A DNA stretch of 45,410 bases, taken from positions 1 through 45,410 of IMG/VR virus record IMGVR_UViG_3300047548_001594; one strand, given 5' to 3'. Of this stretch, positions 1 to 10,200 are shown piece after piece; the stretch's first letter is position 1, and each line of letters starts with the position of its first letter. The DNA is from a virus. The translations under genes were made by a program, and so were the position numbers. The notes below the pieces were generated by a model, which saw only the letters and a program-made list of their open reading frames with translations, was not told the DNA's origin and made no database searches.

Positions 1-144
1 TCTACTGGACCAACTGGTTCTACTGGACCAACTGGTTCTACTGGACCAACTGGTTCTACTGGACCAACTGGTTCTACTGGACCAACTGGTTCTACTGGAC
101 CAACTGGTTCTACTGGACCAACTGGTTCTACTGGACCAACTGGT
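1..144 (+). repeat. Eight perfect 18-bp tandem repeats encoding STGPTG
   Basis: The 18-base unit TCTACTGGACCAACTGGT occurs eight times head to tail without a single base change and is cut by the left window edge, so the true copy number is unknown. Identity at silent positions suggests recent expansion by slippage or recombination rather than old, diverged collagen triplets. It would change fibre shaft length in steps of six residues. Confidence 0.95.
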
Positions 145-960
145 TTTGGTTATTCAGGACTAACAAGTTCCACAGATCCAAACACTTTAACTCCTGGTTT
201 TTTAACTTGGACAACAAATTTAACAAATACACAAACAGCATTCACTGTAGGACAAAGAATAAGAGTTGCTGCGACTGCTTATCCTAATGATTTGTGGTAT
301 GAAGGTATAATAACTTCGTTCAGTGGAAACAGTTTGCAAATGACGAATAATTTGTCATTTTCTAGTGGACCATTACCACCAATAACCAGCTGGTCCTTCG
401 TTTCAGCAGGAGCCAGAGGTTCAACAGGACCAACAGGACCAACAGGTTCAACCGGACCAACTGGCCCAACAACACCTGGACCAACTGGCCCAACAGGTTC
501 AACCGGTTCCACCGGACCAACAGGTTCAACTGGACCAACTGGACCCACAGGACCAAATTATTCAACAACAGCTAATGTGCAATTAGGTTATCTTGGTATT
601 GGTGTAGCAAATCCAGGTACAACATTAGGAACAATAGTCGCATCAAATGATATTACATCATGGTATTCTTCAGACAAAAATCTAAAAGAAAATATTGAAA
701 CAATTTCAAATGCATTAGATATTGTTAATTCAATTTCAGGTGTACGTTTTGACTGGAATGAAATTGCTAAAGAAATGTATCCAGAAAGAACGGAAAGAGA
801 TATTGGTGTTATAGCACAAGAAGTTGAAAACATTCTTCCTGAGATTGTGACAACACGTGACAACGGATACAAAGCTGTCAAATATGAAAAAATTGTTCCT
901 GTTTTAATTCAAGCAATTAAAGAACTTAAAGCTGAGATTGACGAATTGAAGAAGAAATAA
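1..960 (+). CDS. Collagen-like tail fibre with C-terminal S74 chaperone (5' partial)
   Basis: The reading frame is open from the first base, so the start lies outside the window; 319 codons are visible. The fragment begins with eight Ser-Thr-Gly-Pro-Thr-Gly units, then a short globular stretch (about residues 50-135), a second Gly-Pro-Thr patch (about 140-186), and a C-terminal Peptidase_S74 domain. The S74 signature S-D-x-x-x-K is at S224-D225...K229, matching the Ser/Lys dyad with which such chaperones cut themselves off after fibre trimerisation. A Lys/Glu-rich coiled-coil tail follows. Collagen-type triplets plus S74 is the usual make-up of a trimeric phage receptor-binding fibre. The role as a fibre is well supported; the receptor cannot be told. 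Confidence 0.85.
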   Translation, partial: STGPTGSTGPTGSTGPTGSTGPTGSTGPTGSTGPTGSTGPTGSTGPTGFGYSGLTSSTDPNTLTPGFLTWTTNLTNTQTAFTVGQRIRVAATAYPNDLWYEGIITSFSGNSLQMTNNLSFSSGPLPPITSWSFVSAGARGSTGPTGPTGSTGPTGPTTPGPTGPTGSTGSTGPTGSTGPTGPTGPNYSTTANVQLGYLGIGVANPGTTLGTIVASNDITSWYSSDKNLKENIETISNALDIVNSISGVRFDWNEIAKEMYPERTERDIGVIAQEVENILPEIVTTRDNGYKAVKYEKIVPVLIQAIKELKAEIDELKKK

Positions 961-963
961 ATA
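956..963 (+). promoter_or_regulatory. Candidate late promoter (AATAAATA)
   Basis: Seven of eight bases match the T4 late promoter TATAAATA. The box overlaps the stop codon of the upstream fibre gene and ends 22 bases before the ATG at 985. The same placement recurs before several structural genes in the window. Confidence 0.5.
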
Positions 964-984
964 CCATATAAAATAGGATAAAAA

Positions 985-1350
985 ATGCCAGCAGGATATT
1001 CCGAACTATTCATGGAGCAAGGTGCTGATTTCAATGCATCGATTACACTGGATGATGTTGGTGGAGTAGCTTTCAATCTAACCACTTATACAGCATCTTC
1101 ACAGATGCGTAAATCATATTTTTCTTCAAACGCGGCCGCTACATTTGTAGTAAGTACAGGAAATGATCCAACTCTAGGTGTCGTAACTCTGTCATTGAGC
1201 GCGGCAAATACTGCAAATATTGCATATGGTAGATATGTTTATGATGTATACTTGACTGGAAACACTATAGGTAATACCAGCAGAGTACGTGTACTTGAAG
1301 GTATTATTAATGTTTCACCACAAGTAACCAAATTACCAGGAATGATGTAA
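985..1350 (+). CDS. Small beta-rich putative virion protein
   Basis: A 121-residue protein with no transmembrane segment or signal peptide, rich in Thr, Ser, Val and Ala with alternating hydrophobic residues, which suggests a beta sandwich. The order 'QGADF...ITLDD...YTASSQMRKSYFS...GRYVYDVY' resembles immunoglobulin-like upper-baseplate or fibre-attachment domains in tailed phages, but I cannot assign a named family with certainty. It sits between two fibre genes, and its stop overlaps the next start (TAATG). A role as a fibre adaptor or decoration protein is inferred from context only. Confidence 0.7.
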   Translation: MPAGYSELFMEQGADFNASITLDDVGGVAFNLTTYTASSQMRKSYFSSNAAATFVVSTGNDPTLGVVTLSLSAANTANIAYGRYVYDVYLTGNTIGNTSRVRVLEGIINVSPQVTKLPGMM

Positions 1351-1574
1351 TGTCTCAAACTATAAATACCGTAAGAGTTAGAGTTGACAGTGGAGCTACA
1401 TCAAGAGTTCAATCGATACAATACTTACCAAATATGATAAGTTTTGATATCAAAGATGCAGCCGATCTTCAAATATCAAATAATTTAACGGGTCGTGGCG
1501 TAATAACTTATAACGAAACAACACAAGAATTTGTGGTGCAAGATGTGCCACGACTAGACGGAGGCACATACTAA
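1350..1574 (+). CDS. Small conserved-looking virion-cluster protein
   Basis: A 74-residue protein whose ATG overlaps the stop of the previous gene, implying translational coupling. It has no recognisable domain; beta-strand-like stretches such as 'TINTVRVRVDSG' and a terminal Gly-Gly-Thr-Tyr are visible. That ending resembles the Gly-Gly-Thr-Phe end of the fibre protein encoded directly downstream. Position between fibre genes suggests a virion or fibre-assembly role, which is inference. Confidence 0.6.
   Translation: MSQTINTVRVRVDSGATSRVQSIQYLPNMISFDIKDAADLQISNNLTGRGVITYNETTQEFVVQDVPRLDGGTY
1361..1368 (+). promoter_or_regulatory. TATAAATA box inside a gene start
   Basis: A perfect match to the T4 late promoter consensus, but it lies four codons into the 74-residue gene and about 208 bases before the next start. 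It could serve the fibre gene at 1576, or be chance in AT-rich coding sequence (it encodes part of Thr-Ile-Asn-Thr). Confidence 0.25.
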
Positions 1575-1575
1575 A

Positions 1576-3309
1576 ATGGCTGGAGCAACAAACACAATCA
1601 TTCAAATTTTACGCTCTGATGTAACAGCGTATCCGACAACATTAAATCCTGGTGAACAAGCTTATTCGTATGTTTCAGGAAAATTATTCATAGGTAATAC
1701 TGATACATCCGTAATCACAATTGGTGGTGAATATTATGCCAATTTGGTTGATGGTGCAACAAGTTCAAATAGTTCAAATACCTTAGTTCGTCGTGATAAT
1801 TCAGGAAACGTTGCATTTAATATGGCAACCGTTTTACTTGATGCATCAAATTCCACAGATGTTGTTAACAAAAGCTATCTAGACAATAGAATTAATGCGC
1901 TGTCATCGAACACCATTTTCTCTGGTGTATTAGGTCAAGACGGTTATTCAAATGTTCATGTAAGTAGTACAGACAATGGTGGTTCAGTCATACTTGTTGC
2001 AAATAATGCAACTGTTGCAACCATAACAAAAACCACAACTTCTTTTGTACAAGATGTTACCGTTTCTGGAAACTTGACGGTCAAAGGCGCAACATCATAT
2101 ACAAACGTCGAAACGTTACTTGTAGATAACAATGAAATCGTAATGAATGCTAATGCAAGTGGAACACCACTTATTAATGCATACATTACTGTCAATCGTG
2201 GTGCTGCGGACAATGCAGCAATTATTTGGAACGAAGCAACAGACCAATGGCAGATCGATAATGCTGATGGTTCAATTTATGATATCGTTGATACCGGTGG
2301 TGGTCAATCGATTGGTGGAACAACAACACTAAATGCTGCTTCTGTAACAAACAATTTACATGTTGGTGTTTTAGAAGTTTCTGGGCATTCGAATGTTGCA
2401 TCACTGACTGCTAACGGAACAATTATTGCGGATCAAGTTATTGTTGCCGCAAACGTTCAGCTTGCTAACGTAGCGAATGTTGCAAACTTTGTTTCGGTAA
2501 CACATATAAATTATCCAGCATCATATAAACATAAAGTTTTAATGGGTGATGGTGTTTCAGGAAACAATGAAGTACAAGCAAACAACTTATTCACCTTCGA
2601 TGCTGCTAACACCACAGTAGAGGTTGGTTATTCTTCATATACACCATTACCTAATACAATGTATCAGGGTACTGGTTCAAGTTATAAGTACATACAAAGT
2701 AACTTACAGAACTTGAATAACGAAGGTTCTTCCGATTATGTTGCAACAGCAGATAATGGTTCAGACACAACAGGATATGTTGATGTTGGTATCGCTGGAG
2801 GCAATTATACATACGACACATTACATCACCCTAATGACGGTTTCATTCAAGTTGTAGGTTCAACTGGAATTGGAAGAGGTAACGTTTGGATTGGAACGGG
2901 TGCAGAGACAACAACATCACCTAATGTTGGTGACATTTATTTCCACATCGGTAATTTCGAAGCTGCTAATATTGTTGGTTTCATTACAAGAGAAAATAAT
3001 ACACAAACTGGTGTTCCAACCTGGGCTATTGGTAAAACAAGTTCCGCAAATTCATCCTATACTTTAGATGTTGCTGGTTCTGCAAACGTAGCTTCACTTT
3101 ACATCAATAATACGAAAGTTCTTGATGAATCTTTTGGTCTACCTGTACCTTTTGGTGGAACAGGTCTAACTTCCGTGACAGCAAATTCTGTACTCTATGG
3201 TAATGGTAGTGGCGCGCTTGGTGTTACAAATGCTCCTACTGCTGGTCAAGTTCTACAATATAGAACAGATGGTGTTAAATTTGGTGGGCTTGATGGAGGC
3301 ACATTCTAA
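1576..3309 (+). CDS. Tail fibre-like virion protein
   Basis: A 577-residue protein. The N-terminus (about residues 1-60: 'TIIQILRSD...NPGEQAYSYVSGKLFIGN') is the small domain many phage fibres use to dock, and the 402-residue protein encoded at 3864 has a relative of it. A motif of the type 'VSGNLTVKG...NEIVMNA' occurs near residues 155-195, again shared with that neighbour. The middle is Asn/Thr/Val-rich beta sequence. The C-terminus has the 'PVPFGGTGLTS' motif common in phage tail fibres and ends Gly-Gly-Thr-Phe. No catalytic motif is visible. It is most likely a beta-structured fibre or fibre segment. Confidence 0.8.
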   Translation: MAGATNTIIQILRSDVTAYPTTLNPGEQAYSYVSGKLFIGNTDTSVITIGGEYYANLVDGATSSNSSNTLVRRDNSGNVAFNMATVLLDASNSTDVVNKSYLDNRINALSSNTIFSGVLGQDGYSNVHVSSTDNGGSVILVANNATVATITKTTTSFVQDVTVSGNLTVKGATSYTNVETLLVDNNEIVMNANASGTPLINAYITVNRGAADNAAIIWNEATDQWQIDNADGSIYDIVDTGGGQSIGGTTTLNAASVTNNLHVGVLEVSGHSNVASLTANGTIIADQVIVAANVQLANVANVANFVSVTHINYPASYKHKVLMGDGVSGNNEVQANNLFTFDAANTTVEVGYSSYTPLPNTMYQGTGSSYKYIQSNLQNLNNEGSSDYVATADNGSDTTGYVDVGIAGGNYTYDTLHHPNDGFIQVVGSTGIGRGNVWIGTGAETTTSPNVGDIYFHIGNFEAANIVGFITRENNTQTGVPTWAIGKTSSANSSYTLDVAGSANVASLYINNTKVLDESFGLPVPFGGTGLTSVTANSVLYGNGSGALGVTNAPTAGQVLQYRTDGVKFGGLDGGTF

Positions 3310-3312
3310 ATA
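3305..3312 (+). promoter_or_regulatory. Candidate late promoter (TCTAAATA)
   Basis: Seven of eight bases match TATAAATA. The box overlaps the stop codon of the upstream fibre gene and ends 31 bases before the ATG at 3343. Confidence 0.45.
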
Positions 3313-3342
3313 AATTAGAACAATCAATGATGGAGTTTTATT

Positions 3343-3864
3343 ATGAATCAAGAAAAATTTGTTAATGCATACGTAGAATTATTGAACAAAACACTAACTG
3401 AAGCACTACAGAAAAATATAGTGCTTCAGGTGCAAAAGAAATTAGTTGAAGAAGATTTGTCAACACTGGAGCAAACGAATTCAAAATTGCAAGATGATGC
3501 AAAATCTTTATTGTTACAAAAACAAAATGAAATTGATTCTCTGAAATCTCAACTAAATGATACGAGAAAACAATCTGCTGTTGCAACAAATGAAAGAGAA
3601 GAATTAAAAAAGAGTATTCAACATGTTGACACTTTTAAAAATGAATTGTTGAAGGCAAGAAAAGAGATTGAAGATTTGTTGACGAAATTGAATAACAAAG
3701 ATGAAGAAGTGAATAATATAAGACAACTGTTGATTAAAAAAGAAAAAGAAATTTATGATTTGAAAAATCCTGATGCAAAGAAAACCGTCACAGGTAAAAA
3801 GAAAACTTCATCATTAGAAACTATTGCAAAAATAGAAACAATTAAGGACGCCGGTAGCTTCTAA
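3343..3864 (+). CDS. Coiled-coil protein of the fibre cluster
   Basis: A 173-residue protein dominated by charged heptads (Lys, Glu, Gln, Asn with regular Leu/Ile) from about residue 15 to 145, so an extended coiled coil is very likely. The C-terminus is short, basic and Ser/Thr/Lys-rich. A GGAG ribosome-binding site lies shortly before the ATG. The stop overlaps the next fibre gene (TAATG). No enzymatic motif is visible. Being coupled to a fibre gene, it may be a fibre chaperone or a rod-like connector; this is inferred. A perfect 11-bp inverted repeat lies near its 5' end. Confidence 0.75.
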   Translation: MNQEKFVNAYVELLNKTLTEALQKNIVLQVQKKLVEEDLSTLEQTNSKLQDDAKSLLLQKQNEIDSLKSQLNDTRKQSAVATNEREELKKSIQHVDTFKNELLKARKEIEDLLTKLNNKDEEVNNIRQLLIKKEKEIYDLKNPDAKKTVTGKKKTSSLETIAKIETIKDAGSF

Positions 3865-5072
3865 TGTCAGACAATACAGTAATTCAGTTAAAAAAATCAG
3901 GCGATACTGGTAACACACCAACATCCGCCAACTTAGCATACGGTGAACTTGCTCTCAATTACGCCGATGGTAAACTGTTTTATAAAAATGATTTAGATCA
4001 AATCAAATCAATATATTTACCAAATCTGTATGAAACGGTAAATGTAAATGGAACACTTTTAGTTCCAACAACTGCAACAGAAATATTAACCTATAAGCCA
4101 GATAATTATATAACTATCACTGGTGTATCTGGTAATGATACAATTATTATTGGTGAGACTATTTCTCCAATCGCTCTGTATGCAAATGCAATGGCGATTG
4201 CTTCATATGCACATGCAAATTCGGGCTATGATAAAGCAAATGCTGCAAATATTCTTGCTCAAGCTGCATTCAATGATTCAAATACCAGATTAAGTGCTTC
4301 TGGTGGTACAGTTTCTGGTAGTTTAACGGTTACTGGCAACCTTACGGTACAAGGTACTTTAACCTCAGTCAACACCCAAGTTCTTTCTGTTACTGATTCA
4401 TTAATTGAACTAGCAAATAATAATACTTCCGACACTCTCGATATCGGTTTTTATGGAAATTATTCCAACGGCACATCAAATCTCTATACTGGTTTAGTTA
4501 GAAGTGATGTGGATAAAATTTATTATTTGTTTGATACACTAACAGAAGCACCATCAAACACAAGTATAAATTTTTCTAATGCAAAGACAGCAACATTAAA
4601 TGCAAATGTTGTTTCGAATTCTGTTGTCATTGCTGGTGTTAACGTATTAGATTTTGCAAACTCATCTTTCAATTTAGCCAATACTTCCATACAGAATACT
4701 GGTGGAACAATTAATGGTAATTTAACCGTTAATGGATTATTGGCATTATCTGATGCACAGTATTATTCAAACACAGTTACGGTTACAACAGACACACAAG
4801 AGGTGGTCGATTCATTTTCATTATCAAATTGGAGAACCGCAAAATATACAGTTCAAATATCAGAAACATCCACAAACTATCATTCAACCGACATATTGTT
4901 AATACATGATGGTTCTGTCGTTCATAAAGTTGAATATGCGGTTGTAACGACAACTGGAGAACTTGGAGCATTTGATGCTGATATAAATACCGGATCAGTT
5001 CGTTTATTATTTACTGCGGCAAACGCAACAAACAAAACATTGAAAATTGTTAGAACTCTAATAGAAACATAA
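3864..5072 (+). CDS. Tail fibre-like virion protein
   Basis: A 402-residue protein whose N-terminus ('VIQLKKSGDTGNTP...YGELALNYADGKLFYKN') matches the docking-type domain of the 577-residue fibre protein at 1576. Around residues 150-220 it repeats that protein's second module ('SGSLTVTGNLTVQG', then 'DSLIELANN', a small domain and 'DKIYYLFD'). The C-terminal 130 residues look like a separate beta domain ('TVTTDTQEVVDSFSLSNWRTAKYTVQIS'). The two proteins are modular paralogues with different C-terminal ends. The start overlaps the preceding stop. A role in the fibre or adhesin set is inferred. Confidence 0.8.
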   Translation: MSDNTVIQLKKSGDTGNTPTSANLAYGELALNYADGKLFYKNDLDQIKSIYLPNLYETVNVNGTLLVPTTATEILTYKPDNYITITGVSGNDTIIIGETISPIALYANAMAIASYAHANSGYDKANAANILAQAAFNDSNTRLSASGGTVSGSLTVTGNLTVQGTLTSVNTQVLSVTDSLIELANNNTSDTLDIGFYGNYSNGTSNLYTGLVRSDVDKIYYLFDTLTEAPSNTSINFSNAKTATLNANVVSNSVVIAGVNVLDFANSSFNLANTSIQNTGGTINGNLTVNGLLALSDAQYYSNTVTVTTDTQEVVDSFSLSNWRTAKYTVQISETSTNYHSTDILLIHDGSVVHKVEYAVVTTTGELGAFDADINTGSVRLLFTAANATNKTLKIVRTLIET

Positions 5073-5110
5073 TAAAAATATAGTCCATTTAGTGGATAGT
5101 AGGGAAACTA

Positions 5111-6949
5111 ATGGCGACAGCAAATAACTTTGTAGTCAAAAACGGATTGACGGTTGGTAACACTGCTGTCATTACTTCTTCAGGTCAATGGATAGGTGAT
5201 CCAACAGGATTATATGGTCCAACAGGACCAACCGGACCAACAGGCTTTACTGGAGCAACAGGACCCACAGGTTCAACAGGTTCTACTGGTCCAACCGGTA
5301 ACACAGGTCCAACTGGACCACAAGGCGTATCAGGACCAACTGGTCCAACAGGCCCTTCAGGCGTTGCAGGCGTAGATGGTCCAACTGGACCAACAGGTTC
5401 TACCGGACCTACAGGACCAAGCGGTGTACAAGGTGTATCTGGACCCACAGGTCCTTCAGGTGTCGCAGGTGTAGATGGAGCTACAGGTCCCACTGGTCCA
5501 ACAGGTCCTTCAGGTGTCGCAGGTGTAGATGGAGCTACAGGTCCCACTGGTCCAACAGGTCCTTCAGGCGTTGCGGGTGTAGATGGTCCTACTGGACCAA
5601 CAGGTTCCACTGGACCAACAGGTCCTTCAGGTATTCCAGGTATAGACGGTCCAACTGGACCAACAGGTGCTTCAGGTATAGATGGTCCTACTGGTCCAAC
5701 AGGACCAACAGGACCCTCTGGTGCAATTGGCTCCACTGGACCTACTGGTCCAACCGGACCTTCAGGTGTCGCAGGTATTGCAGGTGTAGATGGACCCACC
5801 GGTCCTACTGGACCAACAGGACCCTCTGGTGTAAATGGTGAAATTGGACCCACTGGTCCAACAGGTCCTTCAGGTGTTGCAGGTGTAGACGGTCCAACTG
5901 GACCTACCGGACCAACAGGACCTTCAGGCGTAACCGGTTCTATTGGTCCAACCGGACCAACAGGTGCATCAGGTATAGATGGTACTATTGGTCCAACGGG
6001 TCCAACAGGACCAACTGGTCCTTCAGGTGCAGCTTCCACAGTTTCTGGTCCAACCGGACCAACTGGACCAACAGGTCCTTCAGGTTTAATTGGTACTACT
6101 GGTCCAACAGGACCAACTGGTCCTTCAGGTGCAGCATCGACAGTTTCCGGTCCAACGGGTCCAACAGGACCAACTGGTCCTTCAGGTGCAGATTCAACAG
6201 TTTCTGGACCAACGGGACCAACTGGACCAACAGGTGCTCCGTCAACAGTTTCTGGACCAACGGGTCCAACGGGTCCTTCTGGAACCGCATCGACAGTTTC
6301 CGGACCAACAGGTCCAACAGGACCAACTGGTCCTTCAGGTGCAGATTCCACAGTTTCTGGTCCAACCGGACCAACTGGACCAACAGGTCCAACAGGTGCT
6401 CCGTCAACAGTTTCTGGACCAACGGGTCCAACAGGACCAACAGGTTCCGCTTCAACAGTTTCTGGACCAACGGGACCAACTGGTCCAACAGGACCTTCAG
6501 GCTTAACAGGACCAACCGGACCAACTGGCCCAACAGGAACAATTACCGTTGATAAATTCTCGGGTAATGGAACAACAAACACATTTGCACTTTCTGTAAC
6601 ACCTTTAAATAAAGACTACACAATAATAAACATTGATGGTGTTATACAGTTAAAAAATGCCTATTCTCTCAGTGAAAGTACAATTACTCTAACTGAGAAT
6701 GCTCCCGCAAATTCAAATGTGGAAATTATGACTTTCCAAATGGGTGGCGGAGGAAGTGGTGGAGGTGGAGGTGGTGGAACGGCCAATATATCAATATTGG
6801 ACGAAGGTATTGTATTAACTAATACAGTAACAAGTATTAATTTTGTTGGTAACGGAGTTACTGGTAATGTTACAGGTAATGCAGTTACAGTGACTATTGC
6901 AACAAATTCTCAAGATATCTTAAGTCCATTTTTATTCATGGGCGCATAA
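5111..6949 (+). CDS. Large collagen-like tail fibre protein
   Basis: A 612-residue protein. Residues 1-33 are a short N-terminal docking segment ('[20 protein letters not shown]'). About residues 34-478 are collagen-type Gly-X-Y triplets, mostly Gly-Pro-Thr and Gly-Pro-Ser, interrupted by 'GVAGVDG' and 'STVSGPTG' units. Residues 480-550 form a small globular domain ('[18 protein letters not shown]'), followed by a poly-Gly/Ser linker (about 541-556) and a beta-rich tip of about 55 residues. Pro-Thr-rich collagen repeats form triple-helical shafts in phage fibres. The C-terminal domain should hold the trimerisation or receptor contacts. Unlike the fibre at 1, there is no S74 chaperone. Confidence 0.85.
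   Translation: MATANNFVVKNGLTVGNTAVITSSGQWIGDPTGLYGPTGPTGPTGFTGATGPTGSTGSTGPTGNTGPTGPQGVSGPTGPTGPSGVAGVDGPTGPTGSTGPTGPSGVQGVSGPTGPSGVAGVDGATGPTGPTGPSGVAGVDGATGPTGPTGPSGVAGVDGPTGPTGSTGPTGPSGIPGIDGPTGPTGASGIDGPTGPTGPTGPSGAIGSTGPTGPTGPSGVAGIAGVDGPTGPTGPTGPSGVNGEIGPTGPTGPSGVAGVDGPTGPTGPTGPSGVTGSIGPTGPTGASGIDGTIGPTGPTGPTGPSGAASTVSGPTGPTGPTGPSGLIGTTGPTGPTGPSGAASTVSGPTGPTGPTGPSGADSTVSGPTGPTGPTGAPSTVSGPTGPTGPSGTASTVSGPTGPTGPTGPSGADSTVSGPTGPTGPTGPTGAPSTVSGPTGPTGPTGSASTVSGPTGPTGPTGPSGLTGPTGPTGPTGTITVDKFSGNGTTNTFALSVTPLNKDYTIINIDGVIQLKNAYSLSESTITLTENAPANSNVEIMTFQMGGGGSGGGGGGGTANISILDEGIVLTNTVTSINFVGNGVTGNVTGNAVTVTIATNSQDILSPFLFMGA
5212..6540 (+). repeat. Collagen-like GPT/GPS repeat tract
   Basis: About 1.3 kb of imperfect 9- and 18-base units coding Gly-Pro-Thr/Ser triplets. 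Inside it a 54-base stretch is duplicated in tandem (copies starting near 5449 and 5503), and larger units built on Ser-Thr-Val-Ser recur between about 6030 and 6470. Silent sites vary more here than in the perfect tract at 1-144. Long antisense reading frames through this tract are by-products of the repeat. Confidence 0.9.
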
Positions 6950-6958
6950 GGAAATAAT

Positions 6959-7288
6959 ATGGCAATAATTTATAAAGTTTTAGGACAAAGTAATCCAGCA
7001 GCAAATACGAATGCGGATTTATATACTGTCCCTTCTGCCACTTCCGCAGTATGTAGTACATTAGTTGTTTGCAATCAATCTTCAACCGCCGCAAGCTTTA
7101 GTATAGCAGTCAGACCCTCAGGTGCTGCAATATCAAATACACATTATTTGGCATTTAATTCAAATTTAAATTCTAATGATAGTGTGACATTAACAATTGG
7201 TATGACACTTGCTGCAACAGACGTTGTAACGGTGCGAGCAAGCACAACCTCAGTTAGTTTTAATTTATTTGGATCTGAAATAGTATGA
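6959..7288 (+). CDS. Small beta-sandwich putative virion protein
   Basis: A 109-residue protein. Its pattern ('IIYKVLGQSNP...ADLYTVPSATSAVCSTLVVCN...TLAATDVVTVRAST...SFNLFGSEIV') resembles a small protein often found in fibre clusters of aquatic T4-like phages, as I recall; I know of no assigned function. No signal peptide or membrane span. The stop overlaps the start of the giant LamG protein by four bases (ATGA), so the two are probably co-translated and may assemble together (inference). Confidence 0.7.
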   Translation: MAIIYKVLGQSNPAANTNADLYTVPSATSAVCSTLVVCNQSSTAASFSIAVRPSGAAISNTHYLAFNSNLNSNDSVTLTIGMTLAATDVVTVRASTTSVSFNLFGSEIV

Positions 7289-10200
7289 GTATAACATCGA
7301 TTGTTAATAACAATATTGGTGATTCAAGTTTTGTCAATGCACAGAAACCAACACCACCCACAATAACAAATTATTCTGTTGACGGAATAGATGATACTGC
7401 TTTATTACTTGAAGGTGGTCAAACAGTATTAATAAATGGAACAGGATTTCAAAGAGGTGCTACCGTTACTTTGGGTGGTGTCGCCATAGGAGTGGTGACT
7501 TGGATTAATTCCAATCAATTAAGTTTTACCAGTACAGCTAGAACCGCTGGAACTTATACATTGTTTGTAATAAATGCGGATGGAGGTACTGCAATTTATT
7601 TACCTGGCATAATATACAGTAGTAATCCAAATTGGGTAACTAATGCTGGAAGTTTAGGTAGTTACTATGAAACTAAAACAATTTCTAACACCATAATTGC
7701 AACTGATGATATTGGATCAAATATTTCTTATTCATTATCTTCAGGTAGTTTACCTGATGGAGCAACCTTATATGCTAACGGTGTGATTTCAGGTACAGCA
7801 CCAGTTGATAATGGAAGCACAACATATACTTTTACTATTGAAGCCACCGATGGTAATTTACAAAGTAGCACCAGATCATTTAGTTTAACTATTAACACAG
7901 ATGTGGTTACTTGGGTAAATCCATCAAATGAAGCAACATTAGTAATAGATGGATTACCTTATAATACAACACTGAATGCAACTAGCGCAGCAGGTTATAA
8001 TATTGGAAGCTATATTGCAAATACTTTGCCATCAGGACTTACTTTGACTAATAATATTATTTCAGGAACACCAACTGAGTCTGGCATTATTACGACATTA
8101 CTAACAGCAACATCCGCAAATACAAATCGTAGTGCTAATAACATAATAACATGGATTGTAACTATTAATGATCCATATTGGGAATATGTAAACACTTTAT
8201 TGAGCGCCAATAATAATACTTTACCTTTCACGCATGATGCTAGTACAAATAAATTTAATACTACAGTGTCTGGCGATCTTAAACCAAACAACTATGGACC
8301 GTATACTCTTGGTTATTACAGCAATTATTTTGACGGCACTGGAGATTTTTTAACTGTTCCTTCAAATGCCGCATTAAATATTACATCTGGTAGTACAGAT
8401 TCTTTTAGTTGTGAATTGTGGGTATATTTTACTACTGTTGGAGCAAATAGATCGATTGTTGACAATGGTGGTCTTAGTGGAACCTCATTCTCAAACTGGG
8501 CAATATATTTAAATGCTTCAAGTCAAATAACAATCACATGGGGTATTTCTGGTTCACCTGGAACTTCTGCTATTGGTACTCTTACATCATCTACTGTACC
8601 AGTAGCGGGGTTATGGTATCACATTGCATTAGTAAAAACAAATGCAGATTGGTCATTATTTATTAATGGAACAAGAACAAACACAGTCAATGGATTTAAT
8701 ACGGCTGACAAAACCAATTCTACTGCACTTTATATTGGTAATGGAATTATTGGAGCAGGTTTTGCTGGTTATATTAGTAATTTACGAATTTACAAAGGTG
8801 CCACTGGGTCTGCTCCTTATTCCGCCACATCAACTAAAATTACAGTACCTACTAATCCACTGACTGCTATCACAAATACCAGTTTACTGACTTGCCAAGG
8901 CAATAGACTTATTGACAACTCAACAAATAACTTTACAATCAATCGTAACGGTGATACTACAGTAAGTTCATTCGATCCATTCGCACCTAACAGTAGTTAC
9001 GCAACTTATGGTAGTGCATACTTCGATGGTGTAGGTGATTATCTAACTACACCCAGCAATTCGGCTTTCAATTTTTCCGGTAATTTTACTGTTGAGGCAT
9101 GGATATATCCCACTACTTTATCCTTAGCAAAACAAATTATTACTACTAGAGCCTCTAGCTCCACTTCAAATACTACTGCTTGGGCTTTAGGTTTAAACAA
9201 TAGCGCATTAACATGGTATACTAATGCATACAATGTTAGTGGAGGTACAGTAATTTTAAATTCATGGAATCATGTAGCTGCTGTTAGATCCGGTTCTACA
9301 CTTACTTTATACCTAAACGGAAATAGCATAGGCACAGCTACATCAAACAATAACTTTACAGATCAACAATTGTCAATTGGTGCATGTATCGATGGAACTG
9401 AACCTTATATTGGTTACATGTCAGATGTGCGTGTTATAAAAGACACAGCAGTTTACACTACAAATTTCACACCACCCACAAGTCCACTCACTGCCATTGC
9501 AAATACAAGTTTACTAACGCTGCAAACCAACCAACCAATGAATAACAATGTGTTCATTGACAACAGTAGCATTAATAATTTCATAACAAGAAATGGTAAT
9601 ACTACGCAGGGAACTTTTAGTCCATACGGTGAAAGCTGGAGCAATTATTTTGATGGAACTGGCGACTTTCTTACAGTTACAAATAACACAGCATTAAATT
9701 TGAGTTCCGGCAACTTTACGATTGAATGTTGGTTCTACACTACAGCATCAGGAGTTCAACAAACAATTATACAAAAAGATGGCATAAGTGGAACAAGGCA
9801 AAATCAATATGCATTTTATATACTCAATACTAATCAAATTCAGTTTACAGTAAGTCCAGCTTCTGGAGCATCCGGAAATCAAAACTTTATATATTCTACC
9901 GCAATAAATGTAAATACTTGGTATCATTTAGCAGCAGTTAGAAATGGAAACAACATAACGGTATTTTTAAATGGTCAAATTGTCGTAGGTCCAACTGCGT
10001 TGACAGTAACTATGGGTAACAATACAGGTGATTTGACTATTGGAGTCACACCTACATCGGCAAATACTTTTTATGGATATATTTCCAATGTTCGGATAGT
10101 CAAGGGCACAGCAGTTTACACTAACGCATTCACACCGAGCACAACTCCATTGCAACCTATTGCAAATACAGTTTTATTGACCTGTCAAAGCTCAAGAATA

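Noticed and set aside
1-144. CRISPR-like or regulatory tandem array
   Set aside because: Units are contiguous with no spacers and read in frame as Ser-Thr-Gly-Pro-Thr-Gly of a fibre.
5185-6582. A 465-codon antisense reading frame rich in Gly-Pro-Val
   Set aside because: It is the complement of Gly-Pro-Thr repeats; low-complexity repeats in this frame avoid stops on the other strand, and there is no ribosome-binding site or promoter.
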